A DNA stretch of 64,000 nucleotides from Holothuria scabra (GCA_037179385.1 CM074185.1:14082866-14146865); one strand, 5' to 3'. Numbered from the stretch's first letter, positions 32,670 to 46,128 are shown. Program-made: numbers and translations. The notes: a model not told the origin generated them from the sequence alone.

Positions 32670-35102
32670 TAACCACATTGTCCCCATACACAGTTGGGGA
32701 GAAATCAGTGTTTTGGTGCAACAGTCACAGTTACAGTAAATGCAAGTTAAAAATCCCTAAGAGCATACAAACTTCAATGTAATCCTTCACCCTGTTCCAA
32801 GAAAAGTGCATTGACCTGCAGCATGGCATGACTCTATACAGTAGGTTGACTGTTCCCTTGCATGGGTGCATGTACTATTCTATAACTACATGCCTTTGCC
32901 CCCTTTGTGGTATTCAGAAATATGGTAAAACATCAACAAATTTAACAAAAAACATCAACAAAAGAAACCTGTAATCTGGAAATTTGAAGTCATGGTTTTA
33001 CATTTCCAGTTTAAATGCTGCATAAAAAAATGTCCAAAAACAACATTAAAAATTTATCAAAATAACAATCCACAAAAATCACAGTTGTTCTTTGCAATAA
33101 ACCTTAAAGTTCACTTTTTGCCAAAAGGTCAGCAGCAAACTTATTCTTAAAGAATAATATTTTCAGAAAAGTCAATAAATATCTCTGTGTGCTTTAAAAG
33201 GTCAGTGGCTTTTGTGGATACTGTGATGGCCAAGTGGGAAAAAGAATAACCTATTTGTTCTAAACAAGGTCAATTTTATTTATGGCCTGAGGAAGGATAG
33301 CTTTTGTAATCATGAAAGTTGTGAAAAGACTTGTAAAGGATCAGCTTTATCAAGTGACACAGGTGCAAGTTTAATTGTATTCAAATTTGAGATGAGAACA
33401 GAAAGTATATACTGTACCTAGTGGCCTATACCCCTCAAGCTTGACCCTTTGGCCATGAATGAAAATTATTGATCCAGAGAGTTGCCATAAAAGCAAGCTG
33501 AAGGGGCCGCTGGCAACTCCCTGCTGTGAATACTGTAAATACTGTACTTTACATTGCACTAAGTAAAATCATGAAGAATTGTTGCTACCTAATACAGTAG
33601 TTATTTCTGAGAAAGATGGACAGCACATTGAGCTGGTTCTTGAAATTCATCAAATTCTTCCAAACCTGTAAGGTTTCTTACACATATTAATGGAAAATCA
33701 TAAAACATTTCCTGATATCCTTCTAACAAATAGGCCTAAATGTTTCAGGAACAATATTCTGTATTAATTCTGGTTTTAAAAAAATCACGATCACACGCCT
33801 GTACAAAATAATGCCTAAAATCTATCATTATATGGTAAATTTTTAGTCTTTTTAAATACCACATTCAAAAACATATGAGCTCCCCCCCCCCCCCAAAAAA
33901 AAAGTAAATAAATGAAATAAAATATAAACATGACAGATTATTCTACAGTACAGTCACATCCAGGTCTCTCTTTCCAAGATCATATTTCAGTCTCTGTGTA
34001 GGTCTGATACATTCAAGAGATTTGACCTTTTGACCCCCGCTTTGGATGCAGGAGCCCATTTTTTCTGCCCAGGGCACATTTGCACACCTACTTATATCTC
34101 CAAAAATCTGATATCCTTTCTTGAGAGGTTGCAGGGTTTAACCCCTGATAAATAATTTTTACAACCTGGGGTTAAACCAAAGATTTTTAAATCCCATGTC
34201 AAGGCCTGTGGTTCAATTTTCTGCATGAATGGCATACACTGTAGCATGTCATACATGTAATGATGTTCAGTATGTAAGCCTACATACACGCAGTGTTGTG
34301 TTACCCCCTGATGTTGTAAAAAAAAAAAAAAAACACAAGACACGATGCTGTCTAGGTCACTGTAATACAAGACTAACAGGTACCTGATGTTGGTTTATCA
34401 GACTGGTAGATTACAGACAAATTTTGTTTTTTTGTGTGCTAGAGAGGCAGAATTGTCCACACTTATTTGTAGTGCACAGTAACCCAAGTATGCCCACTGC
34501 TCCCTTTTTGCTACAGTATCTACACGAACAAACAAAATGGTACATTCGTAGGCCTACAGGTCAAAGACAAAAATTTTCATAGAGCTTTGGAGGATAGGTG
34601 GGTAGGTGTAATCATACTCAGAATTTTTCCTTCTTCTCTCCCCCCCCCCCCCCTTCCTCATATTCCCACCTAAATTTCAAACGTGAAGAATTCGGTATAT
34701 AAAGAAGTGGAAACATCTAAAGGGAAGTTTTACACATTTCTATGTTCCTAGTTCTCTTTGTTTCGACCACAAATAAAAACATGCATTTTGGTCATACTCA
34801 ATCTTAGGGCAGTTCTACTAGTCCGAAGGTTCCAGAATACACTAGCGAAAATTGCGTAATTTATGCAACATTTCAAAGTTTGCTGATCACAAATCGGGGC
34901 GGAACACTAGAACAGTGGCACAACCAGTGGGGGCAGAGGGGCAGACTGCCCCACCCAGACAACTAAAATGGGGACAGAGAAGCAAAAAATGGGGACCAAA
35001 AGAAGGTGAAGTAGAGGCAGAAAAAGAAGGAAAGGGAAAGAGACGGGACCAAAACCAAAAGTCGGTCCCAAATTGCCCAAAAAGCAAACGAAAAAAAACA
35101 TT
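32670..35102. other. Intron, homopolymers only
   Basis: Runs of C at 33882-33894 and 34641-34653 and of A at 34318-34332. No exon-like piece accepted. Confidence 0.45.
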
Positions 35103-35262
35103 AGTCGGAACATAGAGAAGTCGGAACATAGAGTATTGGGAATATAGAGAAGTCAGAACATAGAGCAGTCGGAATATAGAGAGGTCGGAACATAAAGTAG
35201 TCGGAATATGGAAAGGTGGAAACATAGAAAAGTCGGAATATAGAGAGGTCGAAACATAGAGA
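35103..35262. repeat. Minisatellite of ~16-bp AGTCGGAACATAGAGA units
   Basis: About ten units of 15-17 bases, varying at a few positions (GGAACATAG / GGAATATAG / GAAACATAG). The long minus-strand frames here are due to the repeat. The same unit occurs twice at 14799-14830. Confidence 0.9.
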
Positions 35263-35487
35263 GGCCCCGAAAATAACAAATCTTAAGCATTGCAAAATTG
35301 CCCAAAGCTACTGGTTACTGGTAAAAGAGGTCAACGTATCACCTAGATTCGAAGGTAATAATGATCATTGTTTAATTATTGTTTTTGTTAAATTCCCAAA
35401 ATGACTTTTCTATATCCTACAGTATGAGACTTTCAGATTACAAAACTTTTATGTAGGTCAATAACATCTAAGGTCAAATTCTTTATT

Positions 35488-35733
35488 TTAAGGGAAAATG
35501 CAGTCATTCTAAATTGAAATAGTGTAGTAGGCTGTCATGTTTCATGACTGGCTCTTGAGAGTCAAGTAAAAACCTTCCTTCTCCTAAAATGTGAAATTTT
35601 CTACAAGTAACTGCTTGGTTTATGCAATATCGATGCTCCAATCCAGGATGAAGATACTTTGAAAAGAAATTAGTACAAAATTGTGACATTTAGCTGTTGA
35701 AAAAAAGTTGAAGGGACTGCTCTTGGCCTTTAA
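35488..35733. mobile_element. TTAA-flanked MITE, family A
   Basis: Bounded by TTAA. Blocks GCAGTCATTC, TAGTGTAGTAGGCTGTC, TAACTGCTTGGTTTA, GATACTTTGAAAAGAAA and GGGACTGCTCTTGGCCTTTAA are shared in order with the copies at 48078, 53194, 59249 and 61185. The inverted ends are based on AAAGGCAAGAGCAGTC. TTAA flanks fit piggyBac- or Kolobok-type transposition. Confidence 0.75.
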
Positions 35734-38700
35734 GTTATGTTACCAATAAACCCATTTTCCTATGCATTCAAGGAAACAATGCTATACTGTAACTTAGAGA
35801 GAGAGTGCAGAAATCTCATTTGGAATTGAGTTTGGCATGAACCTATTTCATGAACGGCTGTTCTTGAGGCAAATTAGTTTTCCCCACATTTGTCAAAATT
35901 ACTAGAACTGCTATGTTTACAGAATATTCTAAGTTCAGCTTAAATCTTGAAATATTGACTTTGAAAAAAAAGAATAATAAAAACAAGATTTAGTTCATGT
36001 TTAAAAATAAGTTACATGTGACTGCTTTCACCCCTTTAAAGTTACCATTATGTTATTCTAAGGTTCCACAGTGTAGATTTAAAGTAATTACTTCATGATA
36101 TTATTCCAAGGTAACACACAGAGAGTTGAAAGAAGTTCAAGAAAACACAACTTGTTTCTGTTAATTATTTCTAATATTTTGATTTGCTAAGATTATCTCC
36201 ATACAAACATGATTAACAGATGACAATGCATGGTACAAGTGCCACATTGTGGGAACCAAGTATGCTAATTCCTGTGGACAGGTAGAAATCAAAAACTATT
36301 TAAACAAAACTTCAATGCCCGTATTATTTCTGCTAGAAGTCTGATAATATATTGTACAAAACCTGTTTGGCAAAATAAATTTTAAGGGCATAGGTTTGTA
36401 AAGTAAGCTGTAGAACTGCAGTAATCATGCATTACCACTAAGTTTTACAGTTTATGAATTGACATAATTTAAATAATTTTTTCAGATTTTTATTCAAAAG
36501 AGAGACCAATTGCTCAAAATTCCAAAAAACATGGGGGTAAAAACATTTACTTAGGAATTAAAAATAGGGTTGGAATGAGGGTGTGGGGATGGGGAGATGG
36601 GATGGGGGAGGGGGAGATGGGATGTGCCCATTTGATTCTGAGTACCAGGTATTCTGAATCTGAATGCATCATTGGGGAGAGATCTACAGTAGGCCTTGGC
36701 TAAGGGTTGAGGGTGTTCTTTCAAAAAATTTTTGATATTCACTGTTTTTGGCTCAACATGCTGTAACATGCTGTGGATGTTACTGAATAATTTTAAACAA
36801 TTGTAGGAATTTTTGTAATAGTTTAGGAAACTGAAAACAGTGAAAAGGGTTTTTCATCACTTTGGGCTGAATGCCAGGTTAAATGTGTGAGTGCCTGGTA
36901 TCAACTGGCCAGTACCACCCAGCATGGGTACATCCCTGGAGGAGGGGGGAATACTTTCATCTAAAAGAACCAAATGTACATAAACAAGACCAAATTCTCA
37001 AGCAGTCAACCCCTTTAAGCATGTGCAGGACAAAGATTTGAGCACCATTTAAAGTTTACAGCTTAGTTTGATGGGCAGCTTTAAATTTGGAGGTCATCAT
37101 TCATAAATGGTCCTGTCAGTGCATTCAAAGGAAGATGAATAACAAATTATATCACCCAATTGATCACACATGTCATCAAATGACCTCTGTGAGGTCAGAC
37201 TCCAAGGCTAAAGGATTTCTTATGCTTGAGAGGATTTGCTACAGTCTGTTATAATCAAAACAAATACTGCAGGGTTCAGCAGCTCCATGGTTCATAAAAG
37301 ACCATGACACCATCAGGCAACCCATTTTGAGGTAGTATAGTCTACTTTCATGCTACAATGGAAGCCACAATTCTATGATGCTGCCATGAACCTGGTAGCT
37401 GCATCTTCCTGTGAAACAGACCTCCCACCTACTGAAATAGCAAGAAATTTTATTTACGACTTCGTACCATTTTGCTGACAACTTAGACTTAAATATGACA
37501 TCTAATGTAAACACACAACTTCTTTTTTCCATGCAGGATTTTTTCATAAATAACAAACAAAACTGCTCCACCTCAGTGATTATGGGATATATGTTTAACT
37601 TTTGGAGAAAATTTTAAGTTTTTTTTTTAATTTTTAATTTTTTTTTTTTTCTTTTTGCTTGCATGTCTATAGTTTGACTTGAAGTTTTGCTGTAGTGCTT
37701 GATTTCATCTCTATTTCTTTATTGTTTTATTTTGTCTAATCTTTTTTCTGTGATGTGTGTTCAGTTCATGAATTCATATTTCAACACTGAAGTCTGAAAT
37801 GATGACTGTTTTCAACCAGCATGAGATACATTATGTACTCTTACAGGAACATTGCCCCCATTTATGGTAGATATTGACCTCCCTTCTTCTCCTCCCCCTC
37901 CCCCCTCCCCCCCCCTCCCACATCAACTCTTAATTTAAAATTGCAGCTTAGAGCTCTGGTGGGGCACTGTGGTACATGTACTTATGTCTTAGTGTACTAC
38001 ATGATGCAGGATTACTGTACAGTACATAGGTTTCCCACTGAACAAAACAGTGGTTTGAAAACCTGCAAACCTGTACTGTAAATTATAGGTTACTTCACAA
38101 ATTAATTCCTTGTTGTTCACGTGCATTGGTTTTATAAAATAAACCAAAAGGAAAATGCAACCAAAAAATTATTTTAAAGCAACAGCTGTATCTCATGATT
38201 TTCTTCTTTTTTTTTTCATCTCAAAGTATTTTCATATTTTTTGCCTTTACTATTGCATTATTCTCAGTGCAAAATAAGCAGTAACTCCTTGTAATTTTCA
38301 CATTTGAGGAGAAATATTGTCACATGAATCTCAAGAGCCACTCAAAAGACAATACAGTATACTAACACTACTGTACTTCAAAATGGGGCAACTATTAAAT
38401 TCCAAAACCAACTCACACATTGATATTATTTTTACAGGAACACATACAGTATTATATATGGCTTATCAATTTGGGTTGCAATTCAGGGAGTTGCAGTGCA
38501 ACTCTGTGCCTTCAACGTACAGTGTATTCTGGTATAAGTAAACAATGCAACTCTGACATCTTGAAATCTGTTGATGACCCTCACACTGTCTGACATTGAG
38601 GTCTATCCCACCTACAGTCCAATGTGACATTTCCCATTTTCGGATGAGTACACAATGACAGCATGTGTAATTACAATAATTAAAAGGTTCACTATGACAC

Positions 38701-39425
38701 CTATTAACTTGTTCTACTGTACAGTGCAGTCCTAAGTACACTGTGCTGACCAACTTTGAGTATTAAATACACTACATTACAATTCCTCAGCCCTCCTCCT
38801 TTACAGGCAGCACCACGATTGCTCCACAAAATCCACAGAGAAGGTCTAGGACTGTGCTATGGGCTGGAGGTGGAGAATGTGGCCATGGTATTTTCCACAT
38901 GTTGTAGCAGGCAACTAAAGAGATGGACTTAACCATTTTATATCAATGTCAATATAGACAAATCCGTTCAGCGCTTGTGCTACAGTAAGTGACTGTAGGT
39001 AGCCATTAGTGGGGTCCAATTCAGCCCTAAATAGTAAATAGTCTTCATTTTTGTCTTCATGTAATTTCAAACCCTCATGTTGAGAGAATGAAGAGTGCAA
39101 CCCATCCATGGTACAGGTAAGCAAAGAAATTAAAAGATTAAAAGCCTGATAGAACCCAGTTATGTTGGACTAAAAATCAAACCATCACTTGCTGTCTGGG
39201 TTTGTCTATATAACACATCTGCGTTGATGTGTTGCTAAATCTTATCTAACTTACCTTTACTTTGAAAGCCTTTTTTCTCTCACTCATTCAATGCCACTTT
39301 AACCACCTATCAATTTCTTCCTCTAACTTTCTTTACAATTACTTGTAGTCCTTTCTTTCTTGGGATACTGTTAGTTTATTTGAACTGAAAATAAACCACT
39401 TAGGAACATCAAGTAAGATTCTTAC
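35734..39425. other. Intron, no other feature
   Basis: AT-rich with a T run at 37620-37652 and a CT-rich stretch at 37880-37920. Donor-like sites near 39120 (plus) and 39250 (minus) have no convincing exon. Confidence 0.4.
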
Positions 39426-39502
39426 CTGAAAATGACCCATTACAATTGCATAGTAATCCATCAATGGAAAGGTGGATTGCAACAACTGTTCATTCATCAA
39501 GG
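39426..39502 (-). CDS. Exon of the SAM-like host gene
   Basis: 77-bp exon. The donor TTTTCAG|GTAAGAATC is strong; the acceptor ACACAAAG has little pyrimidine tract. It starts with CC, which completes Ala with the G left by the exon at 48642-48774. It then reads LMNEQLLQSTFPLMDYYAIV and MGHFQ, and ends on a codon border, as the following microexon needs. Helical and hydrophobic; family unknown. Confidence 0.5.
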
Positions 39503-39544
39503 CTTTGTGTTACTTTAAAGAGTTCAAAAGCATTTCTTTTCAGA

Positions 39545-39850
39545 TTAAAGGGCCAAACCTCTCACCCCAAACTACAATTTTGGTACAGGGGTACCGAAAT
39601 TCTCAATTGGCTCAGCTCTCTGATTGGCAGCTAATTCAAACAATGCAGAGTACCAAAGCTTATATTACACAGCATGAATGGTATGGAGAGTGTTTTGATT
39701 ATATAAATTGAGTTTTTCTATACTCACCTTGAAGCAACAAACTGAGATTGTACCTGGATGAGGATGAATTTCAGATAATTGTAGGAGTGGCTTCAGTAAG
39801 AAGGTTAAGAGGAATTGGTACTGTTTGGGGTAAGAGATCTGAGCCTTTAA
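39545..39850. mobile_element. TTAA-flanked MITE, family B
   Basis: TTAA at both ends. The ends AAGGGCCAAACCTCTCACCCC and GGGGTAAGAGATCTGAGCCTT are inverted. Interior blocks TTCTCAATTGGCTCAGCTC, AATGCAGAGTACCAAAG and AGCAACAAACTGAGATTGT are shared with the copies at 46140, 53748 and 55769. Confidence 0.8.
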
Positions 39851-40682
39851 GAAAGATTACAGTGTCTTCAGATGATATATAAGATTCATTGGGAGTAGGT
39901 AAGGTTTAGGATTGTCTCATTTTTAACATCCAATGGTAATGTTTTATACAGCAATAAAAATCTAGCTGGATTTTGTGTAACAGTTATTTAAAGGTATAGG
40001 CCTACAAAATGATGTACCCAAGCTGAAAACTCCTACGATTTTATAGTTGATAAAATTTGTCAATTAGAGCTGGTTTCCCCCAAGACTCTCCAGTTTGCCA
40101 GGGTCCTAACTGTATGTTTAAAGGGGGATACCTTCAAGTGTAAATAGGACCTATAGATTAAAATTCAATTTACTAATATTTGATCAAATTACCCAGCTTT
40201 CACCAATTTCAACTTTCAACCTCAGCAATCTACTGTACCAAATCCTAGGTCAATCTTACAATTATCGTAATAATGGCCTTGTGTCTCCAATTTGCTCTAG
40301 GGAGTCTTTAATAATATACATCAATTGCTCTTGGAATAAACCCATCTACTCACAACTCAGCATATACTTTTATTAACCCTAGTCTGCTCACCCTTGTACC
40401 AACCAGTATTACTCAAATTAAAGAAAAAATCCCTGTCAACCCTGCGGTGGGTCATTTATTGGAATTATATCTAGTGATGATTGATATTTTAAAAACAAGT
40501 TGGACTTTAGGAGCATCCAGACATGACTGACAAAGTGAAGAAATCACTCCTCGGTTTTTGATTCTGGAAGCTATTATTGTGTATTAGAGAGGTGATAATC
40601 ACACATGCTCCTCAGACTTAGAGCATGATGAAAGGTTTTATAGGATGTTTCACACAGCCCAGATCAGATACTGAACTGTATC
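39851..40682. other. Intron, nothing seen
   Basis: AT-rich, no exon or repeat recognised. Confidence 0.45.
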
Positions 40683-41062
40683 AGGGTTGCCAGTTGGGCA
40701 TTTTACCTTTTAAAAGGAGAACTTGGCATTTTTTGAAAATGCTTGATAGCAAGTTTTTTAAATGGGGCACCTAAGCTGGGAATTGGCATATTCCTGGGTT
40801 TTTTTTTTTCAAAGTACCCTATTTATACTGCAATATAACTTCCTCCATCTTTACTCAATTTCAAGGGAAAATTAGACAAATTGCAACTGTTAGGAGGCTC
40901 ACAAAGCATAATTTGCCCTTCTGAGTGATGAACAGTTCTGGCTATTTGTTGATCCTAACATGTGTTACCATAAGCTGAAGGATTTTTAACATGTGATGTT
41001 CTGTTCAGTCCATTTTTCATTGGCACCAAATTTGGCCATACAAAAACCTGGCAAACCTGCTG
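40683..41062. mobile_element. Possible small hAT MITE
   Basis: The left end CAGGGTTGCCAG and right end CTGGCAAACCTG are inverted with one mismatch over the first bases. No clear target duplication. Limits uncertain. Confidence 0.35.
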
Positions 41063-42417
41063 TAGGCTATAACAGTTAGGCTACACATATATGGGGACTT
41101 AAAAAACTATGGGTTTGACCCAGAGTACATCACAGGATGGTATAGCTTTCTAAACTTACTTGTTAAGATTGTGTATAATTAAACCACCCCTGTTGGTCTT
41201 TAGCAAATATAACCTACCTTCCATCATGTGGAGACCGGAAACCTACAGATGATCAACAGAGGCAGACCAAATCTGACCTTTACTTTATGCAGATAAATTA
41301 TCAGTACTGTGCAGTATGACTATTTGTACAGTACAAAACCTCTGGGCAGAGTTGGGCATGCCAACTTAAAGTGGCTCATTGAGTTGGTTCTTGAACAAAT
41401 TTTTTCAAACCTGTTACATTTTCTTTACATACAAATTATACACCAATTACTATAGATAATTCCCATATCCTACATATATCAATAACTCTTAAACTTATGA
41501 CTGAGTACTCAACCATTCATTTTGATCATTTTTTTAAAAATTTGTTGCCACACTTTTTCAAATTAAACAAAACTGTTACAATTTAGGATAACACAAAGTT
41601 CAAAACACTTACTCTTTCTGTTAAGTTATCAATTTCAACTATTAAACAGGCCCCTTTAAGTATGGTTACTGTAGCAATGAAGAATTGGGCCCATACAGTA
41701 GTTGTACAGTCAGCTTTAACTTTTTAGTAAGATGACTGCTTGGGAACCAGAACTTTTGTAAGGAGAGTACGGGGGGGGGTGTAGGGCAATGCATCCATCT
41801 GAATGGTCTGCCACTGACATCTAAGTCTGTAAGGCATGCTGTCAAAAAACTGGATAGGGCACATTTAAGTCCAAACTGGAGAAGAAAAATGGAAGTCTGG
41901 AAGGACTGGCCCAGAATGGTCAGAGCAGTAGGCCAAACTTCTGCTGAGGCTTTCAAAAATGCATTTATTTCCCTAATGTATGATACCTTTAATGAAATTA
42001 TCCAAAAGAAAAAAAAAGATTGCATAAAATTCCGGAGTTATTTTGTCTTAAATTATTCCAAGCAAATCCTATCATCGCATGACATCCTGCAAAAAAGGCC
42101 CATCCGTGAATAATGATGAGAGGGTGCACTTACTGTACACCAAATCCAGATCTGACCCCTTTCACAAATCATTTCCACTGCACAAGATCAAATTTTTGGT
42201 GAAAATTCATTTCAGATCTGGATGATGATCTCAGAATCTTGATCATGTATTTGAAAAGTCCTGATCAGACCCCACACAGGTGATCACATGTTACTGCATA
42301 TTATCCAGTACGTAATGTAACCCACATATAATCCCACACGTGCTTCTAGTTCGTAATTCATTTGTCCAGAGCCACTTCAACTCAACCTCCATGAACTTAG
42401 AATTCAGGTTAATAGTT
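41063..42417. other. Intron, nothing accepted
   Basis: A 25-base exon-like piece at about 41212-41236 (minus) breaks the phase of the gene and was rejected. No repeats seen. Confidence 0.4.
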
Positions 42418-42650
42418 AGATAGTTTTACAGCCCAGTTTCCAACCTACTGGTTCAAATTGAACTAGCCACGGTCTTTCTCCAGTTGTGGCTCACTGGCTT
42501 GTTTTCCCTACTCCATTGCTTATGGGGAACATAAGGCCCAATGGCAGTACATTCCATTTTTAGAGTCTTTGGTATGACTCAACCTGGGAATCGAACCCGG
42601 GCCTTTCACATGAGAGGCAGATGCTCTTATCGTTACACCAAACAAACGGT
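42418..42650 (-). mobile_element. tRNA-headed SINE
   Basis: Read on the minus strand, 42650-42590 begins TTTGGTGTAACGATAAGAGC (box A-like) and contains GGGTTCGATTCCC (a perfect box B), 34 bases further. This is a tRNA-like head. The body follows with CAAGCCAGTGAGCCACAACTGG and GGTTGGAAACTGGGCTGTAAAA. Body pieces without the head occur at 59090-59175, 60745-60905, 42705-42770 and 10440-10545, as expected of a family copied by target-primed reverse transcription with 5' truncation. RNA polymerase III would transcribe the head. Confidence 0.75.
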
Positions 42651-42704
42651 TTGAAGGACATTTCAGGATCCAAGTATGCGACAAGTGTAACAGTTAGGTT
42701 AGAT

Positions 42705-42770
42705 TGAGTTTAACAGCCCAATACCTAACCAAATTGGTTAAATTCGGCCAACCACATACCGTATTTCCCT
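42705..42770 (-). mobile_element. SINE 3' fragment
   Basis: TTTAACAGCCCAATACCTAACC and GGCCAACCACA match the 3' body of the SINE directly upstream. Confidence 0.55.
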
Positions 42771-45002
42771 TTTTTTGCGGTAAGTGTAAATGCAGCAAGA
42801 TCAAGCCACGTACAGTATCTTACGCATATGTGTCCCATTCTAACGATAAGATCAGGTGATGAGGACCTGATCTACTGCAGTGTAAATGCACCCTCACATT
42901 TTAAATTGGGAGGAATGTATTTTCCCTTTACTAATAGCAGGCTATAATAAGTCAGTGGTATGGTAAACATTATGTGCAGCCTAACAAACTGAAACAAAGG
43001 TCAATATAAATTGTTGTATGTACTTTATAAATACCAATACAATGCATCATGTCTGTGCAAACATGAATGTGTATCTTACAGTACATTACAGGTTGAAGAC
43101 TTGCCCTGTCAGCATGGTTACAAGGGCATGTATCGAGAGAGTTTATGTCATAATGCAGTTTCTATTACTGTAGCCTACATTACAAGATTCAGTACCTTTA
43201 TGATTATGAAGTACAGAAAAAGAATATGGTCTGGCAGTCAAAAAAGTACTGTAGCCCACATGATCACTCACATACTCTTCAGCTGCATCTGAACTATGAT
43301 GAGGTAATATTGCATACTATCAAGTAAATTCCACACTTAATGTCAATTAATATATTATTGTAATAAAATTTCAAGACTTTTTACATGACTATTCCAAGAC
43401 CTCAACATGACTATTAAATGACCAATATGCAAGATGTGATAAAATTTTAATGGTATGGCAATCATGATAAATAAATAAGAGTTAAGTAATTTACTTGTGA
43501 AAAATCAAGAGACTGATCTGGGCTAAATTTCATGACATTTTTTATGACTTCTATCACTCTTTCCATGACTTTTCCAGGCCTGAAAAATGAAAAAAAATGA
43601 ATGACTTTTCCCGACTGAGGGAACCCTGTGAACGTGATACAAACTTTTTTCAAACACATATTTTCAGTCCACACCACCTGAAGTGATAAGTTGTTTTTGC
43701 ATGTCAAAGTACAGTAGACTATTCAGAGTTACATTTTAATGATATCTCTCAAATAACTCCCTTTGAAGGGATTTTATTTCAATTATAAATTTGGGAGGCA
43801 AATATTCATCGACTTGAAAATATGCAAAAAACTTTTCTCTTTCAGAAGCTGAAAACTCCATCTCAACTGAGTTCCAACAATACTACAAAGTATGTAATTT
43901 TTCTTGAGATCTAGTGCATTATGGGAAATCTGCGGTGTCATTGCGTCACATTAAACTGACACTGCATTCAATTTATCAATTACTTCTATGTGGCTGCAGG
44001 GAATATCAAACAACACTGTTCACTATACCCCCACAAACTGAAGAGTGTAGGGCATGATATAGCATGTACTGTAGGACTACTGTAGGTGATTCAAACATTC
44101 CAATATTGGTATCAAATGTCAAGGAGAAACAGGATGTTCAATTGTAAAGAAAAACAAAAGGAATACCACACAATGTGCCTACATTACTTTTCATTTTGTC
44201 CCCCAACCCTTTTCTCAATCCAGACAGAACCCCCACTCCATCATCAATGGATAGCCCTCATTACCACTGTCATGCACAATAGGACCCAGTTTAACATTGT
44301 TTATGGGTGATCACACTTTTGATGGGTAGAAAGTGCAAGTAACTTTGCACTATAATCTCTGGAAGTTCAACTGTTAAATTAGCCAATACTGATACCATAC
44401 AGTACTTCTGTCTATTGAGGATTTTATTAGACTTTACATCATCATTTCCCACAATATTGAAGTGCTTTTATTGCTGACATTGACATTGTAAACCATATGC
44501 ACACATAGTGCCCGTACCATATATTTTGTATAGAGTGGAATTAAGACATTAAGTTGCACATGTATGTAAAAATTCTTTAAGAATGTGCATTTACAGCAAG
44601 CTATGAAAACATTCAAAATAAACAAACACAACTGGAGAAGCCTTCAGACTTGTACTCTACTGACTGTGGGAAGAATAATTCTGCAGTATCTGCAAAATGT
44701 TCACTCACAGTACAATAGTACACTGAAATCTGTTAAATTGTTGATGCAAGGATCTAAAGAGACCTGCATTTAAACCTTGGCCCTATATAGCGTTATCCGC
44801 AGTGATTAGTACAGTATATACTGTTATGGCCAGAAGAAGGGGAAACCAGCGGTATCAGCTCTGCAACTGCAAAATTTTTTCTCACAGTATCCTTCCTATC
44901 TTCCTGCAAAATTATCCCATTGAATATTCTGAAAGGTTTTAGTATGGGTGGAGACATACCGTATGATACCACAGGTGAATGCTTAGAAGACATCTAGCAG
45001 GT
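42771..45002. other. Intron, nothing accepted
   Basis: AT-rich. A protein-like plus-strand stretch near 43091-43160 lacks a fitting donor and lies inside the minus-strand gene. Confidence 0.4.
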
Positions 45003-45010
45003 CCCAGTAC

Positions 45011-46088
45011 CAGGGTTGGGTTTTTGCCGGAAAAAACCTGTTTTTTCCGGGACAGCGGTAAAAACTGGTAATAACTGGTAATAAGTGGTTATTACCGGTA
45101 AAAACTGGTAGAAACTGGAAAAAACTTCTCCGACAATTAAAAGTGTGGGGTTGCTCTAGCCCATCACACATGATGAATAATACAAATGAGACAGAGTTGT
45201 TTACATAACTTAAAGATTCTATTTTAACTTAAAAATTAAGCAATAAAACTTGCTAAAGCTAGAATGACAACAAAAATGCCAATATTACAATGTTAGGTAT
45301 AAAGCCTTAAAAATTAAAAGTGGTAAAACTTCAACTGCATACTAACAATAAAAGACTGAAAGTTAATGTTTTCTACAAAATTACTGGAATATCAAACAAG
45401 GTTTCACAAAATGAGGATAAATGAAATTGTTCATGTTTATTTAAATGGTAAGCCTTCTTTAAAATTGTAAAAGGAATGGAAGGCTGTCACTTTGGGGGAA
45501 AACAAAGGATATCTATATATGTATAGCCAAAGTGGGCAAACGCACAATGCAACATATTGCATATAGACTTCTTTACAGTGATACAGTTTGTCTTAGCTCT
45601 CTCCTTGCATACTGTATATACAGTATCAGTACAGAACAGTATACAAAGCAGTTTTGAAAAGAAATTTCTTTGCCTTAATGTTTAGCTCAATACAATGTGA
45701 AAATTGATCATTTATATTACAGGTGAGAAAATAATGACGTACAGTAAGATGTCAATCTTCATAACTAGATTTATACTTTATGGTACTGTATGGTGTCAGT
45801 GTAAATCAGGCAAAATGTGACACAAGTCACTAAAAATAATCCATCCAGGCCCTTACATGGTAAATTTAATAGCCTAAAATGGTCAGTCTTGATGTAAAAT
45901 AATGATTTTCATCCTTTAACTTTGAAAAAAGTAAGAAAAAGTTGTTACTTAAAACATTTTATTCAATGTAGCAGAATAGGTTTTTTCCGTTTTTTCCATT
46001 TTTTGGCAAAAACCTGTTTTTACCGCGACGGTTTTTACCGGTAAAAACCACTGGTAAAAACCGCCTGTGGCAAAAACAGCGAACCCTG
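45011..46088. mobile_element. hAT non-autonomous element, 8-bp target duplication
   Basis: Ends CAGGGTTGGGTTTTTGCC and GGCAAAAACAGCGAACCCTG are inverted. CCCAGTAC flanks both sides (45003-45010, 46089-46096), a perfect 8-base duplication as for hAT. The first and last ~120 bases are full of GGTAAAAACTGG / CCGGTAAAAACC units, probably transposase sites. The 1078 bases hold no transposase. Confidence 0.9.
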
Positions 46089-46128
46089 CCCAGTACTACC
46101 AACTCTCCCAGTACTACCAACTCTCCCC
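46089..46128. repeat. Two copies of a ~20-bp unit at the element border
   Basis: CCCAGTACTACCAACTCTC occurs twice in direct order. The first copy includes the target duplication of the neighbouring hAT element. Confidence 0.85.

Noticed and set aside
41212..41236. 25-base exon-like piece on the minus strand with GTAGGT donor
   Set aside because: It needs one base from the preceding exon and leaves two, which breaks the otherwise consistent join between 48642-48774 and 39426-39502.
42590..42650. A functional tRNA gene
   Set aside because: Box B is perfect but the acceptor and anticodon stems do not pair properly; the sequence continues into a repeated SINE body.
43091..43160. Plus-strand protein-like stretch VEDLPCQHGYKGMY after a good acceptor
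   Set aside because: No proper donor follows and it lies within an intron of the minus-strand gene; probably chance.
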